From Allolobophora icterica (Eukaryota; Annelida; Clitellata; Crassiclitellata; Lumbricidae), in contig OY744608.1 in NCBI GenBank assembly GCA_963556255.1, positions 31,278,154 to 31,342,153 of the forward strand: DNA of 64,000 nt, read 5' to 3'. The position numbers and the translations under genes were made by a program. Under the pieces are notes generated by a model, which had not been told where the DNA came from, did not search any database, and worked only from the letters and a program-made list of their open reading frames with translations. Shown here piece after piece: positions 1 to 11,406 of this stretch (position 1 is its first letter; the number at the start of each line of letters is the position of its first letter).

Positions 1-1689
1 ATCACGGGAAAATTTGCACCTAGAATGGGCTCAATGAAGGCAGGAGATGGAAATGTAATCTGCGATGAAGAAGGGATAAAGCATAGATGGAGAGAATACA
101 CGGAGGAGTTGTATAGGGAAGACAAACGAGTCAAAAAAGAACAAATTGACGTAACAGAGTATGAAAAGGAACCGGAGGTCATGGAAGCGGAGGTAGAATG
201 GGCAATCAGACAACTCAAGGACAATAAGGCACCCGGTCAAGATGGGATACCTATAGAACTGATAAAAGCAGGGGATGATGCGATGATAAAAACAATAACA
301 AAATTGTGCAATCAAATATGGGCAACTGGAGAATGGCCGGAGGACTGGAAGAAGTCGATCTTTATACCTATATTCAAGAAAGGAGATGCGAGAGAGTGTG
401 AAAATTATAGGACGATAGCAATGATATCACACACTAGTAAAATATTACTGAAAATAATTCACAAAAGAATGGAAGGCACAATTGAAAGAGAACTTCCGGT
501 GAACCAGGCAGGGTTTAGGAAATCTCGTGGAACTCGAGACCATATAGCCAACATGAGGTGGATAATGGAGAGACAAAGGGAGTATGGACAGGAGGTTCAC
601 ATCTGTTTCATTGACTATAGCAAGGCATTCGACTGCATTAACCATGATTTAATGTGGAAAACCCTGCTTGAAATGGGAATTCCGAAACACCTGATAATGT
701 TACTAAAGGGTTTATATGAAGACCAGATAGCGGTGATAAGAACAGAATACGGAGACACTGACAATTTCAGAATCAAGAAAGGAGTGAGGCAGGGATGCAT
801 CTTGTCTCCATTCCTGTTTAATCTATATGCTGAAAGAATAATGAGAAAGGCAGAACTGGAGGGGGCAATTGAGGGAGTAAAAATTGCTGGAAAGACACTG
901 AATAACCTTAGATACGCGGATGACACAACATTAATGGCAAAAAGAAAAGAGGATCTGGCAGAACTGATAAGAAGGGTCAGGAGAGAAAGTGAAAAAGCTG
1001 GTTTATACTTCAACATAAAGAAGACAAAGGTCATGACAACAGCAGATTGGGATAGTTTTGAGATAGACGGAGAGGAAATAGAGGTGGTAGAAAGCTTCAC
1101 ATTCCTAGGATCACTGGTTGGAAAGGAGGGAAAGTGTGATCCAGAAATAAAACGAAGGATTGCTATAGGGAAAGCTGCAATGACCGGACTGGAAAAGATA
1201 TGGAAAGACAAACATGTGAGCATAGAAACCAAAAAAAGGCTCGTGAGAGCACTAATCTTTCCTACGGTACTGTACGGTTGCGAGACGTGGACAATGACAA
1301 AGAACATGGAAAATAAGGTTAACGCTTGTGAAATGTGGATATGGAGGAAGATGCTGAGAATATCTTGGACTGAGAAAAGAACGAACGAATCAATACGAGA
1401 GGAGATTGGAGTTGAGAATGAAGAGTCGTTAAAACAAACTGCGACAAGAATGAAGCTAAGGTTCTTTGGACATGTTATGCGATCTGATGGTCTGGAGAAG
1501 GAAATGATGCTGGCGTGCGGTGAGGGGAGGAGAAGACTGGGTCGCCCAAGGAGGAGATGGATGGATGAGATACAAGATGTAACTGGCATGAATTTGGCGG
1601 AATTGAGAGACTTGTCATCGAATAGGAGACGGTGGAGTGTGTTCACCAGGACGATCGCTAGAGCTCCACGAGCTGACAGCACAAGGTGA
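1..1689 (+). CDS. LINE reverse transcriptase, C-terminal part of ORF2 (5' end outside window)
   Basis: Reverse transcriptase of an APE-type non-LTR retrotransposon, which copies element RNA into nicked target DNA. The frame is open to base 1, so the ATG at 25 is internal and the endonuclease part lies off the left edge. Seen (numbered from the ATG at 25): RT motif A FIDYSKAFD at about residues 195-203, KGVRQGCILSPFLF, the catalytic YADD at about 297-300, then the post-RT region with LYGCETWT and RFFGHVMR and a basic tail. The stop is followed by only about 20 bp ending in TAATAAAAAC, so the 3' UTR is very short. This resembles the RTE-like elements often annotated as endonuclease-reverse transcriptase, but the clade is not certain. 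No frameshift or stop is visible, so the copy may be young. It lies upstream of the trio promoter, on the same strand. Confidence 0.9.
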   Translation: MTGKFAPRMGSMKAGDGNVICDEEGIKHRWREYTEELYREDKRVKKEQIDVTEYEKEPEVMEAEVEWAIRQLKDNKAPGQDGIPIELIKAGDDAMIKTITKLCNQIWATGEWPEDWKKSIFIPIFKKGDARECENYRTIAMISHTSKILLKIIHKRMEGTIERELPVNQAGFRKSRGTRDHIANMRWIMERQREYGQEVHICFIDYSKAFDCINHDLMWKTLLEMGIPKHLIMLLKGLYEDQIAVIRTEYGDTDNFRIKKGVRQGCILSPFLFNLYAERIMRKAELEGAIEGVKIAGKTLNNLRYADDTTLMAKRKEDLAELIRRVRRESEKAGLYFNIKKTKVMTTADWDSFEIDGEEIEVVESFTFLGSLVGKEGKCDPEIKRRIAIGKAAMTGLEKIWKDKHVSIETKKRLVRALIFPTVLYGCETWTMTKNMENKVNACEMWIWRKMLRISWTEKRTNESIREEIGVENEESLKQTATRMKLRFFGHVMRSDGLEKEMMLACGEGRRRLGRPRRRWMDEIQDVTGMNLAELRDLSSNRRRWSVFTRTIARAPRADSTR

Positions 1690-1715
1690 CAAGGTGAAGT
1701 AATAAAAACGTGATG

Positions 1716-2088
1716 CACACCTATTCTGGTTTATGTGCTGGCTTGGATAGACACTTAGTTACATGTCCATATTGTGTCTTTGTAGAGGATTGCAGATTGA
1801 ATCTTGTTTGTGACTCTCTTTTACAAATTTGTATCTAAGGCAAACTGCTCATACACTAGAAAATGGTAGTACATGCCTGACAAATCTCATCTGATGAACT
1901 TTAATACTGAACTGAAAGACGAGCAGGGTTGAGACTGCATGGCTTTTATCGAAAACTGTTTACACAAATATACATGCAGCTGCTTTTCTAGACAAACCAT
2001 TTATAGATGACGAGTGACTTTAATTTGTTAATGTTCTTTCCAGCTTTGGTAACCTTGTTTCACTCATGTTGCATGATGATTCACTGTA
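1716..2088. other. Gene-free spacer
   Basis: AT-rich intergenic sequence after the LINE 3' end. I see no gene and no repeat boundary in it. Confidence 0.5.
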
Positions 2089-2320
2089 GTACAGCGGCAT
2101 AGCAAATCAATTGTGCATTTTGTGATACAAGCATAAAATTTGGCACAGACATCATACATAGTATTACTAAGAGATATAGATATTGGGCCACGCTGAAATA
2201 TTATTTCTTTGGCGGGAAAAAATGGCGGGAAAAAATAAAATATGAATTTTTCATAATTTTTGGGAAAGTGGTCTGCAAATAAGATTTAGGACCATTTTTG
2301 CTTATTGATTTTTCAGTAAA
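2089..2320 (+). mobile_element. Solitary terminal repeat of the long-TIR transposon family
   Basis: This stretch is a close relative of the outer ends of the 53831-57865 element. It shares GTACAGCGGCATAGC at the terminus, then TTTGTGATACAAGCAT, GGGCCACGCTGAAATAT and the GGCGGGAAAAAATGG pair. Similarity stops near 2320 after GATTTAGGACC. It is preceded by TA, as are both ends of the larger element. Only one arm is present, so it is a truncated or solo end. Confidence 0.75.
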
Positions 2321-2378
2321 CATGGCTTTCTTGTTTGCATTGAAACGAAACCATTAACACTTTAACAATGAGCCCACT

Positions 2379-2616
2379 GGGGCGTGGTGGCTCAGTGGTA
2401 AGTTCGGCGCCTTGTGACCGGAGGGTTGCAGGTTCGAATCCCACTCTAGCCACTGCGTACGGACCTTGGGCAAGTCCTTCACTCGCAATTGCTCGTGGCG
2501 CTTCGGCGTGAAAATTCCGGCACAGTATCAAATGCTGTAGTCGGGAGCGCCTCTGAGTAGTAGTTGACTTCGAGAGGTGCTATAGAAATGTCCAGAATAA
2601 ATAAAAATAAATAAAA
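2379..2616 (+). mobile_element. tRNA-derived SINE, family A, copy 1
   Basis: The head is tRNA-like, with an A-box region (GTGGCTCAGTGGTAAGTTCG) and a B box (GGTTCGAATCC). The body is unrelated to tRNA. The tail carries the hairpin GAGCGCCTCT...CGAGAGGTGCTATAGAAATG and ends in (AATAAA)n. The tail matches the 3' ends of LINE fragments at 10543-11245 and 44593-45000, so this SINE probably borrows their reverse transcriptase. A second copy is at about 38287-38560. Confidence 0.85.
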
Positions 2617-2849
2617 GTGACTGGGAAACCAAAGCAGCTCGTCCTTCGACTCTTTAAAGTGTTAAACCAATGAGGTTAAAAACGAATTTCAAATCTGCTC
2701 ATTGGGAATGGCCACCAGACCACTTAAATTAGGCCACTAGCTGCAGTTCTTTTGAACAACCTGTGGATTAGGGGTCTGCTCAAACTGTAGCAAGTCTTGT
2801 TGACTGAAGTTTTCACTTATGAAATTGACAAATTCATGCCAAAATTGTA

Positions 2850-2992
2850 AGGGGACAATTACACAGGTATCTCCTTTATCAAAATTTCTTCCCATCGCCA
2901 CAGATGTGCCTGTGAAAGCAGGTTGTTTTAAAGTTTGTATTTAACCATTTTTCATTTAAGCAGAAAGCTAAGTAATTCATTTGCTATTAACA
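2850..2992 (+). repeat. Dispersed repeat, copy 1
   Basis: Shares ATTACACAGGT, CGCCACAGATGTGCCTGTGA, GCAGGTT and ATTTAAGCAGAAAGCT in the same order with 28452-28602, which lies just beyond the Polinton right end. The type of repeat is unknown. It contains the imperfect palindrome CACAGATGTGCCTGTG. Confidence 0.6.
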
Positions 2993-3021
2993 TCTAAGTA
3001 AAATCACACACCCCTCCTATT

Positions 3022-3230
3022 ACATGGGGCACGGTAGCTGAAGAATGGATCGAATGCTCGGCCTGTAATACCAAGTGTACGAGTTCGAGCCTCCACTTGG
3101 GCGGTCAATGTGTAGGGGACCTTGAGCATGTTCATGCACAACTGCTCAGCACCATCGATGTTCTGTTGTATGTGCACTTCTGAACTTTGGAAGGAGGGCA
3201 TTATCAAATACAGTTGTATTATATATACTT
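3022..3230 (+). mobile_element. Possible tRNA-derived SINE, family C
   Basis: A tRNA-like head begins near GGGGCACGGTAGCTGAAGAA. It has a tRNA-Tyr-like anticodon segment (CCTGTAATA) and a degenerate B box (GAGTTCGAGCC). The body ends near ATCAAATACAGTTGTATTATA. Only one copy is visible here, so the family assignment is tentative. Confidence 0.5.
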
Positions 3231-3999
3231 TTCTCTGATGGCTACGAATTTATATGATTTGTAGGCTTACTATATGTGTATCTGGCTATTTGTTAAAGCA
3301 CATTTTAAGAACCTCAATGGTGCATAACGAGGCAATCTGAGAGATCTAAAAAGGTGCATTCTAAGATGGCTTGAAAATGTTTCTTGAGCCGTCTATGTAC
3401 AATATATATAGTACACACAGTGCAAAATGGACCCTGAATATCATAGGCCTAACTTTGAAGCAAAATAATCTTTTACATTTAGGCTAAACATGTTGGCTAA
3501 TGGCATAGCCAAACTAACCACAAGGAAGTATATTCTTTATTTTTACCGGCTGCAAGACGCACTCCGGTGTACATACAACATATAAACAACTGTCATCAAG
3601 TCAATATGAATAGAGCATTCTACATACAGTATAAAAGTTTTTTCATGTTATTATCAGCTATTGGTAAAACTCTGTCATGAGAACGGGGCCGGAGAGAATA
3701 TGCCAACAATTTTTTAGGTGGAAATAGCTCGTGGAGGACATAGCCAGGATTTCCCAGAACCGACGTAAACACACGAGTGTTTTTTAAGACTGCATGGCCT
3801 AGATAGTAGGCCTAGGTAGACAGCCTAGATAGTAGGAGCCTACTGTTCAACCTTTAAGGCTGGTATGGAAAATGGTGTGAAATGTAATGTTTAGTTATTG
3901 TAGCTTACATGAACCATATTTTCGGAAATTTCTCAGCTGAATGAAACCATTTCTCTCATATTTACCCATCGTCTTTCAACTGGACTTGCCGTGTAAGAT
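3231..3999. other. Gene-free stretch
   Basis: AT-rich intergenic sequence. I see no convincing ORF or repeat boundary. There is a short local duplication of CTAGATAGTAG at about 3800-3835. Confidence 0.4.
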
Positions 4000-4640
4000 G
4001 CACGCCGTTTTTGCTTAGGAGCGACCATCGACCGGTGCCTTCAGCATTATCACTCCGGCACCATGGAAGTTTTTTGCTCATTATTTTCGTTAAGCTGATC
4101 GAATCCTTGTCATAATAATTCTGTATCAAGTAAACGCCATCCTGGTTCTTTTGCCATTGCTTTGCGTGCCAAATATCGTCGAGTTTTGCCTTGCTGTCAG
4201 TCCCGACTCCGCTGGGATATTTCGGCGATCACTCATTCTCAAGACGGAAGCAGCTCTTTCAACTGTCGCGCATATTGCCTTCTTTCAAAAACATTCCGAT
4301 ACCTACCAAGGACACCGTAAATATTCTCCCTCTAGCTTCTGTGGCTATCTTGGCTTCGGCTCTCAAGTCCATGTCACCGAAATTTAACAAACCTATTAAG
4401 TGGCACTTAATATCCAGGTCCTAGCGCAGACGCAGTTTCTGTGTAGCGCATAGAAATTTCCTGGATTTATCTTTCCCAATGCATTACATTACAATACTCT
4501 GCACAGCAAAACGCTCAAAATTAACTCATTCGGTTAGAAATCTAATTCTATTGACGTGAGTCACGTGACGTACAAAAAGGCACTTCCGGTTGCTTAACCC
4601 GGAAATGATGTTTTCTAGGTCACGCGTTCCTATTGGCTGC
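4000..4640. promoter_or_regulatory. CpG-richer segment upstream of trio
   Basis: CG dinucleotides are clearly denser here than in the neighbouring AT-rich DNA, for example around 4020-4070, 4130-4330 and 4420-4640. The segment ends at the trio promoter and contains a possible divergent first exon on the minus strand. A CpG-dense start region fits a housekeeping-type or bidirectional promoter. Confidence 0.45.
4307..4372 (-). CDS. Candidate first coding exon of a divergent gene (speculative)
   Basis: On the minus strand an ATG at 4372 opens 22 codons beginning MDLRAEAKIATEARG. They run to a good splice donor (TTG|GTAGGT) at 4306. Read through, the frame stops 15 codons later. It lies in CpG-dense DNA about 200-400 bp from the trio promoter, in head-to-head orientation. 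I recognise no protein family and cannot see a second exon, so this may be chance. Confidence 0.2.
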
Positions 4641-4720
4641 TGAGGCTATTCCATGATGGGTTCTCGAGAAAAGCAGTGATTGGCAGAGCCTAGTCTAGTT
4701 CAAAATGGCTGACTGTAGAA
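4556..4720 (+). promoter_or_regulatory. Probable trio promoter
   Basis: Seen in order: a perfect palindrome GTCACGTGAC with a CACGTG E-box (4560-4569), an ETS-type CTTCCGG (4583-4589), a second inverted ETS site CCGGAAAT (4599-4606), reverse CCAAT boxes ATTGG (4632-4636 and 4679-4683), and a YY1-like AAAATGGC (4702-4709). No TATA box is visible. This is the usual layout of a TATA-less housekeeping promoter. The YY1-like site 71 bp ahead of the ATG at 4780 is a plausible start-site marker. Transcription start is inferred. Confidence 0.65.
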
Positions 4721-4779
4721 TCTGATGCACCGGAGTGGCATTTGTTTATTATTATTATTAAGAACCGTATTCCGAAAAA

Positions 4780-4864
4780 ATGGATTTAGGAAAGACGAAC
4801 TGTCCCGACACTGTCAGTGAAATGTCTAGCGATTCCGAAGTAGCACAGTACTTCCGAGGACCAG
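4780..4864 (+). CDS. trio: trio coding exon 1 (Trio/Kalirin RhoGEF)
   Basis: First coding exon of a Trio/Kalirin/UNC-73-type protein, a large spectrin-repeat, dual RhoGEF scaffold that activates Rac and Rho in axon guidance and cytoskeletal control. The ATG at 4780 opens 28 codons plus one base, ending at CCAG|GTAGAT (phase 1). The exon ends in VAQYFRGP, which corresponds to the AAFFR segment of vertebrate Trio just before the SEC14 domain. The phase-1 end joins exactly to the exon at 40018. The 5' UTR is probably continuous back to about 4700. The N-terminal residues before VAQYF are not conserved with other Trio proteins I know, so the start rests on ATG position, promoter context and splice phase. 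Confidence 0.85.
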
Positions 4865-5833
4865 GTAGATTTTTTAATAATTCCAGAGTTCGGAGTCTTT
4901 TATGAGTCACTGGCATCATACATAATAACAGCGTTCGGTCTGTCTAAATGCCTATTTGTTCCAGCAGCGCCAGAATCAGAGTCGGATTTGTTACATTTTG
5001 GTTACAGGATTTAATTTGCACCATTCTCCAACAAAGTGTTACCCCGGACAATTAACTTGCATGGAGTCGGTTGAATTTGTTCAGGACTATGTTAAACCCT
5101 GTTTGTCAACCCGTTCAACTCTAATCATGCTCAGAATGTCGTGTAACGAATAACTGATGCGCTTATTACTCTGTATGAGTTGTAAAACGCATTTCGAAAG
5201 TACTGCAAGAAATCTACTCTGCTTCAGAACTTATTTTATTTTAAATATGTGCAAAACAGAAATAGGCATTCATATATTGTGGGGGTCAACCTGAATCCCC
5301 AAAACCTGAATCCCTGAAAACGCTGAAAATACACAAAAGCCCGATTTCCAAAAAACGTTTTATAGAAAGCGGCGAACTCTCGAAAACTACTCAAAGTTAA
5401 ATTGCAAATTATTATACATGACATAGACCTAGCGTGGCCGTGATGTTTCTCGATATACTGCCTATTCACCTGTTTATTTGTAATTTTAGTCTAAAATCGA
5501 TTTCGGGGATCCGGCCGGGATTCGGGCTGCACCCTATATTGTGCATAGGGCCTACCAATGAATATTTAGATACGGATAAATAGAACACTGTATTTAGAAA
5601 CCTTTGCCAGCAGGAGTTACTAAAAAATGAATAGAATAGTGACTGGCAATAGAGATTCTAATGCAGCAGCATAAAGGCTTTTTAGTGCCTTTGCCCTACG
5701 TTACAAGTATTTAACTGACTTGCCATACATTACACAATGTGTAACTAATCTGTTACATGAAAGTTTACATAATCACATTACCATGTTGGTAAGAGGGAGA
5801 GCACCATTATATCAAAGTATAGCACTTCTAAAA

Positions 5834-6341
5834 CATTTTCCCAACCTGGGTGCCGCAACACCCAAGGTGTCGTGAACCTTCTTGGGCGACTAAATGGCAG
5901 AACCACAATATTTGTGCAATTTTTCTTTAAAAAATGTGAAGTACTACAGCTTATCACTGCTGACATAGGCCACTTATTATTTTTTAAAACTTAAGGTAGT
6001 GTAGAAATAGTCGCAGCACTGTGGATGAATACAAGGTACGGTGGTCATAATTAAAACAGAGAAGTAATTAGAAGATATATACAGTGCTCGAAATGGACCG
6101 GAACGCACCGGAACGCCGTTCCGGTTCGTCAAAATGAATTAGCGTTCCGTTCCGGTTCGTCAAATGAATTATTGTGGAAAATACTATGAAATTAACGTGA
6201 ATGCTCCCATATCTTTGACTAGCGTTCCGTTTCGTAAAATTTTCCATTTCGAGCACTGGATATATATATAAATTAAGGCCAGGTGCCGTTGAATGACTTT
6301 TAGTAGAGGTGCCTTGCTCTGAAAAAGGTTGGGAACCACTG
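5834..6341. mobile_element. Non-autonomous hAT element (MITE), 508 bp, host of a nested MITE
   Basis: Flanked by a perfect 8-bp duplication TTCTAAAA (5826-5833 and 6342-6349), the hAT hallmark. The right end reads inwards as CAGTGGTTCCCAACC. The left end CATTTTCCCAACCTGGGTGC is its decayed partner. There is no transposase ORF. A second complete hAT MITE is inserted inside it. Confidence 0.85.
6082..6258. mobile_element. Nested hAT MITE, 177 bp
   Basis: Terminal inverted repeats CAGTGCTCGAAATGGA (16 bp, perfect) with a perfect 8-bp target duplication GATATATA (6074-6081 and 6259-6266). It lies inside the 5834-6341 element, so it is the younger insertion. The interior has a tandem duplication around CGTTCCGGTTCGTCAAA...TGAATTA. 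Confidence 0.9.
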
Positions 6342-7324
6342 TTCTAAAATATAGGTAACACAGGGAAAGAATTTCTTACAAGGGCAGAACTGACAACATT
6401 TGCAGTAAACTGGAAAACAAATGTTTAGTGCTATGTGAATATTTGTGAGTATGTAGATTAGGTAACAGGGATGACAGTTTATTGGAAAATTAGCGTTTGT
6501 AATGTATTGCCTGCACCTCATTGTTTCGAGTCAGAAACACAGATTGCATTTCCTTAAACATGTAGCTGAAATATCCCAGGATGCGGCCCATGGAAGGGCC
6601 ATGGAGGCCATAATGAATAAAAATCTTCAGAATAGGACAGGGCCAGTTGGCCATGTAGGGAAAAGGATTTAGACTGAACACTGAATCTTGGAAGGTTCAG
6701 AACAGGAAGGTACAGTATCACATTTTGGATAGAAGCAGGCAGGCTGGCTGGCAGACATATAAACAAATTGTAGGCAATGAGACATTAAAACAGGAACACC
6801 ACTCATATATTTACAGTGCGTGACTGCTGTTAAATGTTGGACCAGCAGCTACAAAGCCTAAGCAAGGCTGCAGTTTAAAATTAGTCTGGTTAACCCAAAA
6901 TGCTGGTACATGTACTTAGTCAGTCATTGACAGTCTGTTTTGTGATAGATTGAGAAATGTCTTTAGTAAGTTTAGGCTTTGTAGCTGTTGGACCAAGTCT
7001 ATGGGACAACTCGGTGCTGCTCATTTGGTTCAGTCTCTGATGTAAAACTGCTCATGATCTTATTTCAAGGCCTACTTCAAAGAGCTAATCTGTTGCAGGT
7101 TATCTGTCTGCCTGGATGTACTAACTGACTTTTTCCACCTGGAAATTAACTGAACTTGGGGCTAGCTTTTGATGTGCTTTGCACTGTGGTTTGCATAGCA
7201 GCTATTGTGTTAAACTGCCACCTTTATTTGTAAAATTATTTTAAATGGGTAATTACACTAGGAGTAACTTTCCTTCTAATGAGTAACAAAGGAGAAGAGC
7301 AGTCCCTTAAGCTAGCCCTGAGGC

Positions 7325-7450
7325 AACCATGAGTATGAAGTGTTAGTAGACTTCATTTTCTTAGCCTCGGCATAAGAGGGTGGGTGGCCAGTCCTCTCCT
7401 TTGCCCTCTCATCTTCCCACCAACAGCATACAGTCAGGTACTCATTCAAT
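7325..7450 (-). mobile_element. SINE family B, truncated copy (3' part only)
   Basis: Matches the 3' body of the SINE at 29541-29800 in reverse (AGTGTTAGTAGACTTCATTT, TTAGCCTCGGCATAAGAGGG, GGCCAGTCCTCTCC). The tRNA-like head is absent, so the copy is 5'-truncated. Confidence 0.75.
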
Positions 7451-10400
7451 AGTTAGTCAAATCATAATCAAAGAAAGATAGGCATAAACTCATCTAAAAT
7501 TTAAATTCTTTGATTCTTTCGCGTACCACTTAGCGACACCTGGCGTACCAGTAATGGTACGCGTATCATCGTTTGAAAACTGCTGTGCTAGACCGTTGTG
7601 TACACCCATGAAACTGTGTAACCTAATGATTATTAATTAGCTTTGGGCATGTTTTAAATTCATCAGAGTGTCTTGAGCAATGCAGGGCACTGGCACAGAT
7701 CCATATGATCATTGTGAACAAAGGAATTGGCTCTGGTATAAATATGGTTTCAAACTACTTATGATATATCATAATTATTATAATTATTTTCATATGTTTG
7801 TTTCAATTTAACATTTGGTGTATGTAGTTGATCACTACAAGGTCCAAGTGTGAATTTTGTTTACATTTAGACATGGTGAGTACCTGATTCTGTCCAGATT
7901 CACATAAACCAATACTGCTGGAAAACTCTCAGGACACTGCTGTTTGGTCATCTTTCACAGGCTTCATTTTGTGCTTGACCTGTCTCTTATATGTATGTAT
8001 GAATGTACCAGTGACATTGTTGGCTGAAGAGGTGAAGTCCTGCCATAACTCTAAACAATTAACAAAAATTAGCTCAGTCCTTACTCGAAGTTGCCCAAAG
8101 TTGCTTGTAAAAATACGTGAATATGGCTGACTGTCACACCCTGCTTGGAAGGCTATAGTCGACACAGACAGTGGTAATTCCTTCTGTCTTTCTATCCCTC
8201 AGTGGTATCTCCTTCAATTCAAGAATCACTGTTACACTAATTCTGACTACTATGATAGTTATATAATACAATCCTGATAATTTGAGTTTTGGATTAAATT
8301 TAATGTTTTATACTTCACAATTCACACAAATCATACAAGCTTAGGAGCTTGGCTGCTGCTGATTTGGAGTTTCTCACTATTCACATCCTTGAGGCTGCAG
8401 GACATGGCCACATAAGTTAAACCCAGGCACTGCCACTGCCTTTAATGACCTTGTTTTGCTTTGTAAGATTAATGGGGCACATAAGGGCATTCCTCCAATG
8501 GTTTATTGTGAGGGATATGCTTCTAAATTTATGTTTCCCCTGTATTTCTGTATGTTTTCATGTAGCAGCATCAACACTTGCATTCTGACTTGTTTGTCAC
8601 TGTCTACTGGCAAATTACCACCAGCCTAGCTAGTCCCATTAGGAATGTGATGCTAAGTGAACTTCCTCTGAACTGTAGGGGACCCAAAATTCAGATTCTA
8701 ATAGGAATGTTGATGTAAACTTTTCTCATTTTACTGAAGGCAGCCAAAATGTTTTCCTCCTCCCACTTTGGCTTCACTTTGTTCTCCTGCTCTGACTGTC
8801 TGCTTATTTATGTGGAAAATGATTCCTCATGCATCATCATCTGAAAATATGCCTTTGGGAGACCAGTTGCAGCTTTTGGTGCTTATAGCTTAGCATTTGC
8901 TTAGGCCCTGGTGAATCGTCAGTGGACACCCTCATTAATGGCAGCATATGGTAGACTCTTGGGGAGAATGTCTGGCCTGAAAATGATGGTGATTGATACC
9001 TTGCCAGGCTTGTGTGTGATACAGAGCTGATTTGGTCACTGGTGCTGAAGTTGTAGTACAAAAAAGTCCAAAACTGCAACTAGTTTATTTTGTTTCCTTG
9101 GTTTTGCATAAAACGTTTGATCCAAAAAATCAAGATGACTTGGATGTCTTTACATATCTCAGAGATCAACTTTACGTATCTTTTCAAAATTACTCAGTTC
9201 AGAAATGCACAATGATTAATTGTTTTCTATTGTTATAATCTGACACGTTTTCTAGCAAGTTAACATTATTTCAAAACATCTGCTCCAAATTAATCAGATT
9301 TTATCGAGATGGACTCTGCGAAATGCTCAGGACTTGTCCCTGAACCCCTTATCTGTCTTCATTTGAGAGTGTCCTTGGACTAAAACTCATGTTGATGTGA
9401 TCTGATCATGCTTTCAGGTGATATGTGTTTATATAAATTGTATTTTTTAGTAAATTACATAGAAATCCAAGAAACATCCTATGATTCGCCATTGGCAACT
9501 CTGCCCAGTAGTATGTACTTATCTGAAATTTTTACATTGCTCTTTAATGCCTCCCCTCTTCAAACATGATGCATAATCTCATTGCCTTTTTACTGTCCCA
9601 TTCACTGTAGTCATTAGATTCGTTTGGAGGCTGAAATTTGACAACAGTGATCACATGCACACATGTAGCAACTGACAGATGAATTCCCACGAAATGTTTG
9701 TAGGTTACAACTGAATTCAGAAACCTCATGGATGTTGATATTCTGGGAGGTCCTTATCCAGTTTGTAGCTGGTTCTCTGCATTCAGTCTAGAATCCTAGA
9801 TGACTGTGGCAGGAAGACTGGGAACCAAAAGAAACTTCTAAATGTTGACTTGGTGAAGTGACCTTTCACTGACACTGTTGGTGACAATTATAGGAGAAAA
9901 GTTTTGCCACAGACTGAACTATTTAGATCCAAGACAAGCTAAAGCATAGTGCTTCATTAGCTGACAGGGAACCATTAAGTATCCAAATGTACAATATTGA
10001 CACGGTGCTGTTAAGACAATGAGTACTCAGTTGGGCCAAAATTGTTGCAGCCTTAATAGGTATTACCAAACTGGCTACATATATTAGGACAAGATCTAGT
10101 CTTTTGTAGTTAGATATTTTGTACCAAAGACTTATAGACCTGTATTTAAGGTGTGAAAATCAGAGCAAGTTACCTAATTAAAAGGTTTTTAAAGAAAACT
10201 ACCATGAATTAGCTGAAGAATATTTGTTTGGAATGTATTTAGATTATGATTTCAAAATCCAATAATTTATATTGTCAGTTGTCTGGGTGCACCGCAAAGA
10301 TAATTAATTTCCGTGAATAGATATGAACCTTGATGCTTTTATTCGCGACAAGTTAATTATGGTGTCTATTCTGTCATAGATTGGCACTTGAGCAAACCTT

Positions 10401-10542
10401 ACTCTGTTGCTGAAAGTAAATAAAATACAGATGATAATGTTGTCTTCCAAAGACTGAGTTGATCTGGTTTGGGACTAGACAGCAGCTTGCTTCACTCAAC
10501 TTTCCATTGGTGACTGAGAAATTTCCTGCTTACACCTACTCT

Positions 10543-11245
10543 TCCACCGTCTGCAACTTGGGTGTCACACTTGACTCCTCCTCACATTCACAGAGCATAT
10601 CTCCAACATGACTCGCTGCTGCTTCTTTCAACTGAGGCGTCTCAGGGCCATCAGACGCTCTGTCTCACCTTCTGTCTTAACCACCATTGTTCACGCATTT
10701 GTCTGCTCACGCTTGGACTACTGCAACTTGCTCCTCATGGGTCTCCCCAAGCAGTGTCTCTCCACCCTTCAATCTGTTCTAAATGCTTCTGCCAGGCTCA
10801 TCGCTCGACTCCCCCAGTTTGCCCATTTCTCTACTTACATGGTTGATGTCCTTCACTGGCTCCCTATTGCTGCGCGCATCCGATATAAGATCCTCTTCCT
10901 TGTCTCTAAATCTCAGCAGCCTACTGCCCCGAAATATCTCTTGAACTATCTGCAAAAACCGCTATCTGCATCTTCTTCTCGTTCATTGCGCTCTGTAATT
11001 CGGCTTGATCTTTTTGTTCCCAGGGCTAAAACTGCCTTGGCCCAGCATTGGGCGTTTGTTGTATTGGGTCCCTCGATGTGGAATGATCTTTCCCCTCTGC
11101 ACAGGGCAAACTGATGGCTGGCTTTTCCTCTTAAAATGCCTCTTGCATTCCTAAAGGCATTTTTGTTTCCCCGGGGCTTCTTTGCTGAGAGCGCCTCTGA
11201 ATAGTTATTCTGCGAGAGGCGCTTTATAAATTTCTAAATACAATA
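10543..11245 (+). mobile_element. 5'-truncated LINE (CR1/L2-like) with broken RT C-terminus
   Basis: The translation shows the typical end of a CR1/L2/jockey-type reverse transcriptase: LGVTLDSS, SRLDYCNLLLMGLP, VLHWLPIAARIRYKIL and a final GPSMWNDL. The first part (from 10543) and the main part (from about 10608) are in different frames, and the frame stops at 11112-11114 before the usual end, so the copy is dead. It ends with the shared hairpin tail (AGCGCCTCT...GAGAGGCGCTTTATAAAT, 11189-11230) and an A-rich (AATAC)n-like run. The Polinton lies 160 bp further on. Confidence 0.85.
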
Positions 11246-11400
11246 CAAATTATACAATACAAAGAAAAGGCCTCAGTTGAAGTTTAGTTTTATTTGATGA
11301 AACTGTGCCAATGGAGATTGGACACATGTACACACTTCCCCCGCTTCCGGTTTATGTGTGATTTGGCATAACATGAAGTGGCGTCATGTCCCCAAAACTA

Positions 11401-11406
11401 TTAACT
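11401..11406. repeat. Polinton target-site duplication, left copy (TTAACT)
   Basis: TTAACT directly precedes the left inverted repeat. The same six bases lie at 28372-28377 directly after the right inverted repeat. Six bases is the length Polinton integrases make. Confidence 0.85.

Noticed and set aside
615..1718. Long minus-strand ORF opposite the LINE
   Set aside because: A shadow of the reverse transcriptase frame; no motif on that strand.
2379..2455. Functional tRNA gene
   Set aside because: The head belongs to a SINE with a second near-identical copy and a LINE-type tail.
7525..7600. hAT end (GTACGCGTATCATCGTTTGA with an AAACTGCTG end)
   Set aside because: Only one end is suggestive. 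I could not find a partner end or an 8-bp duplication.
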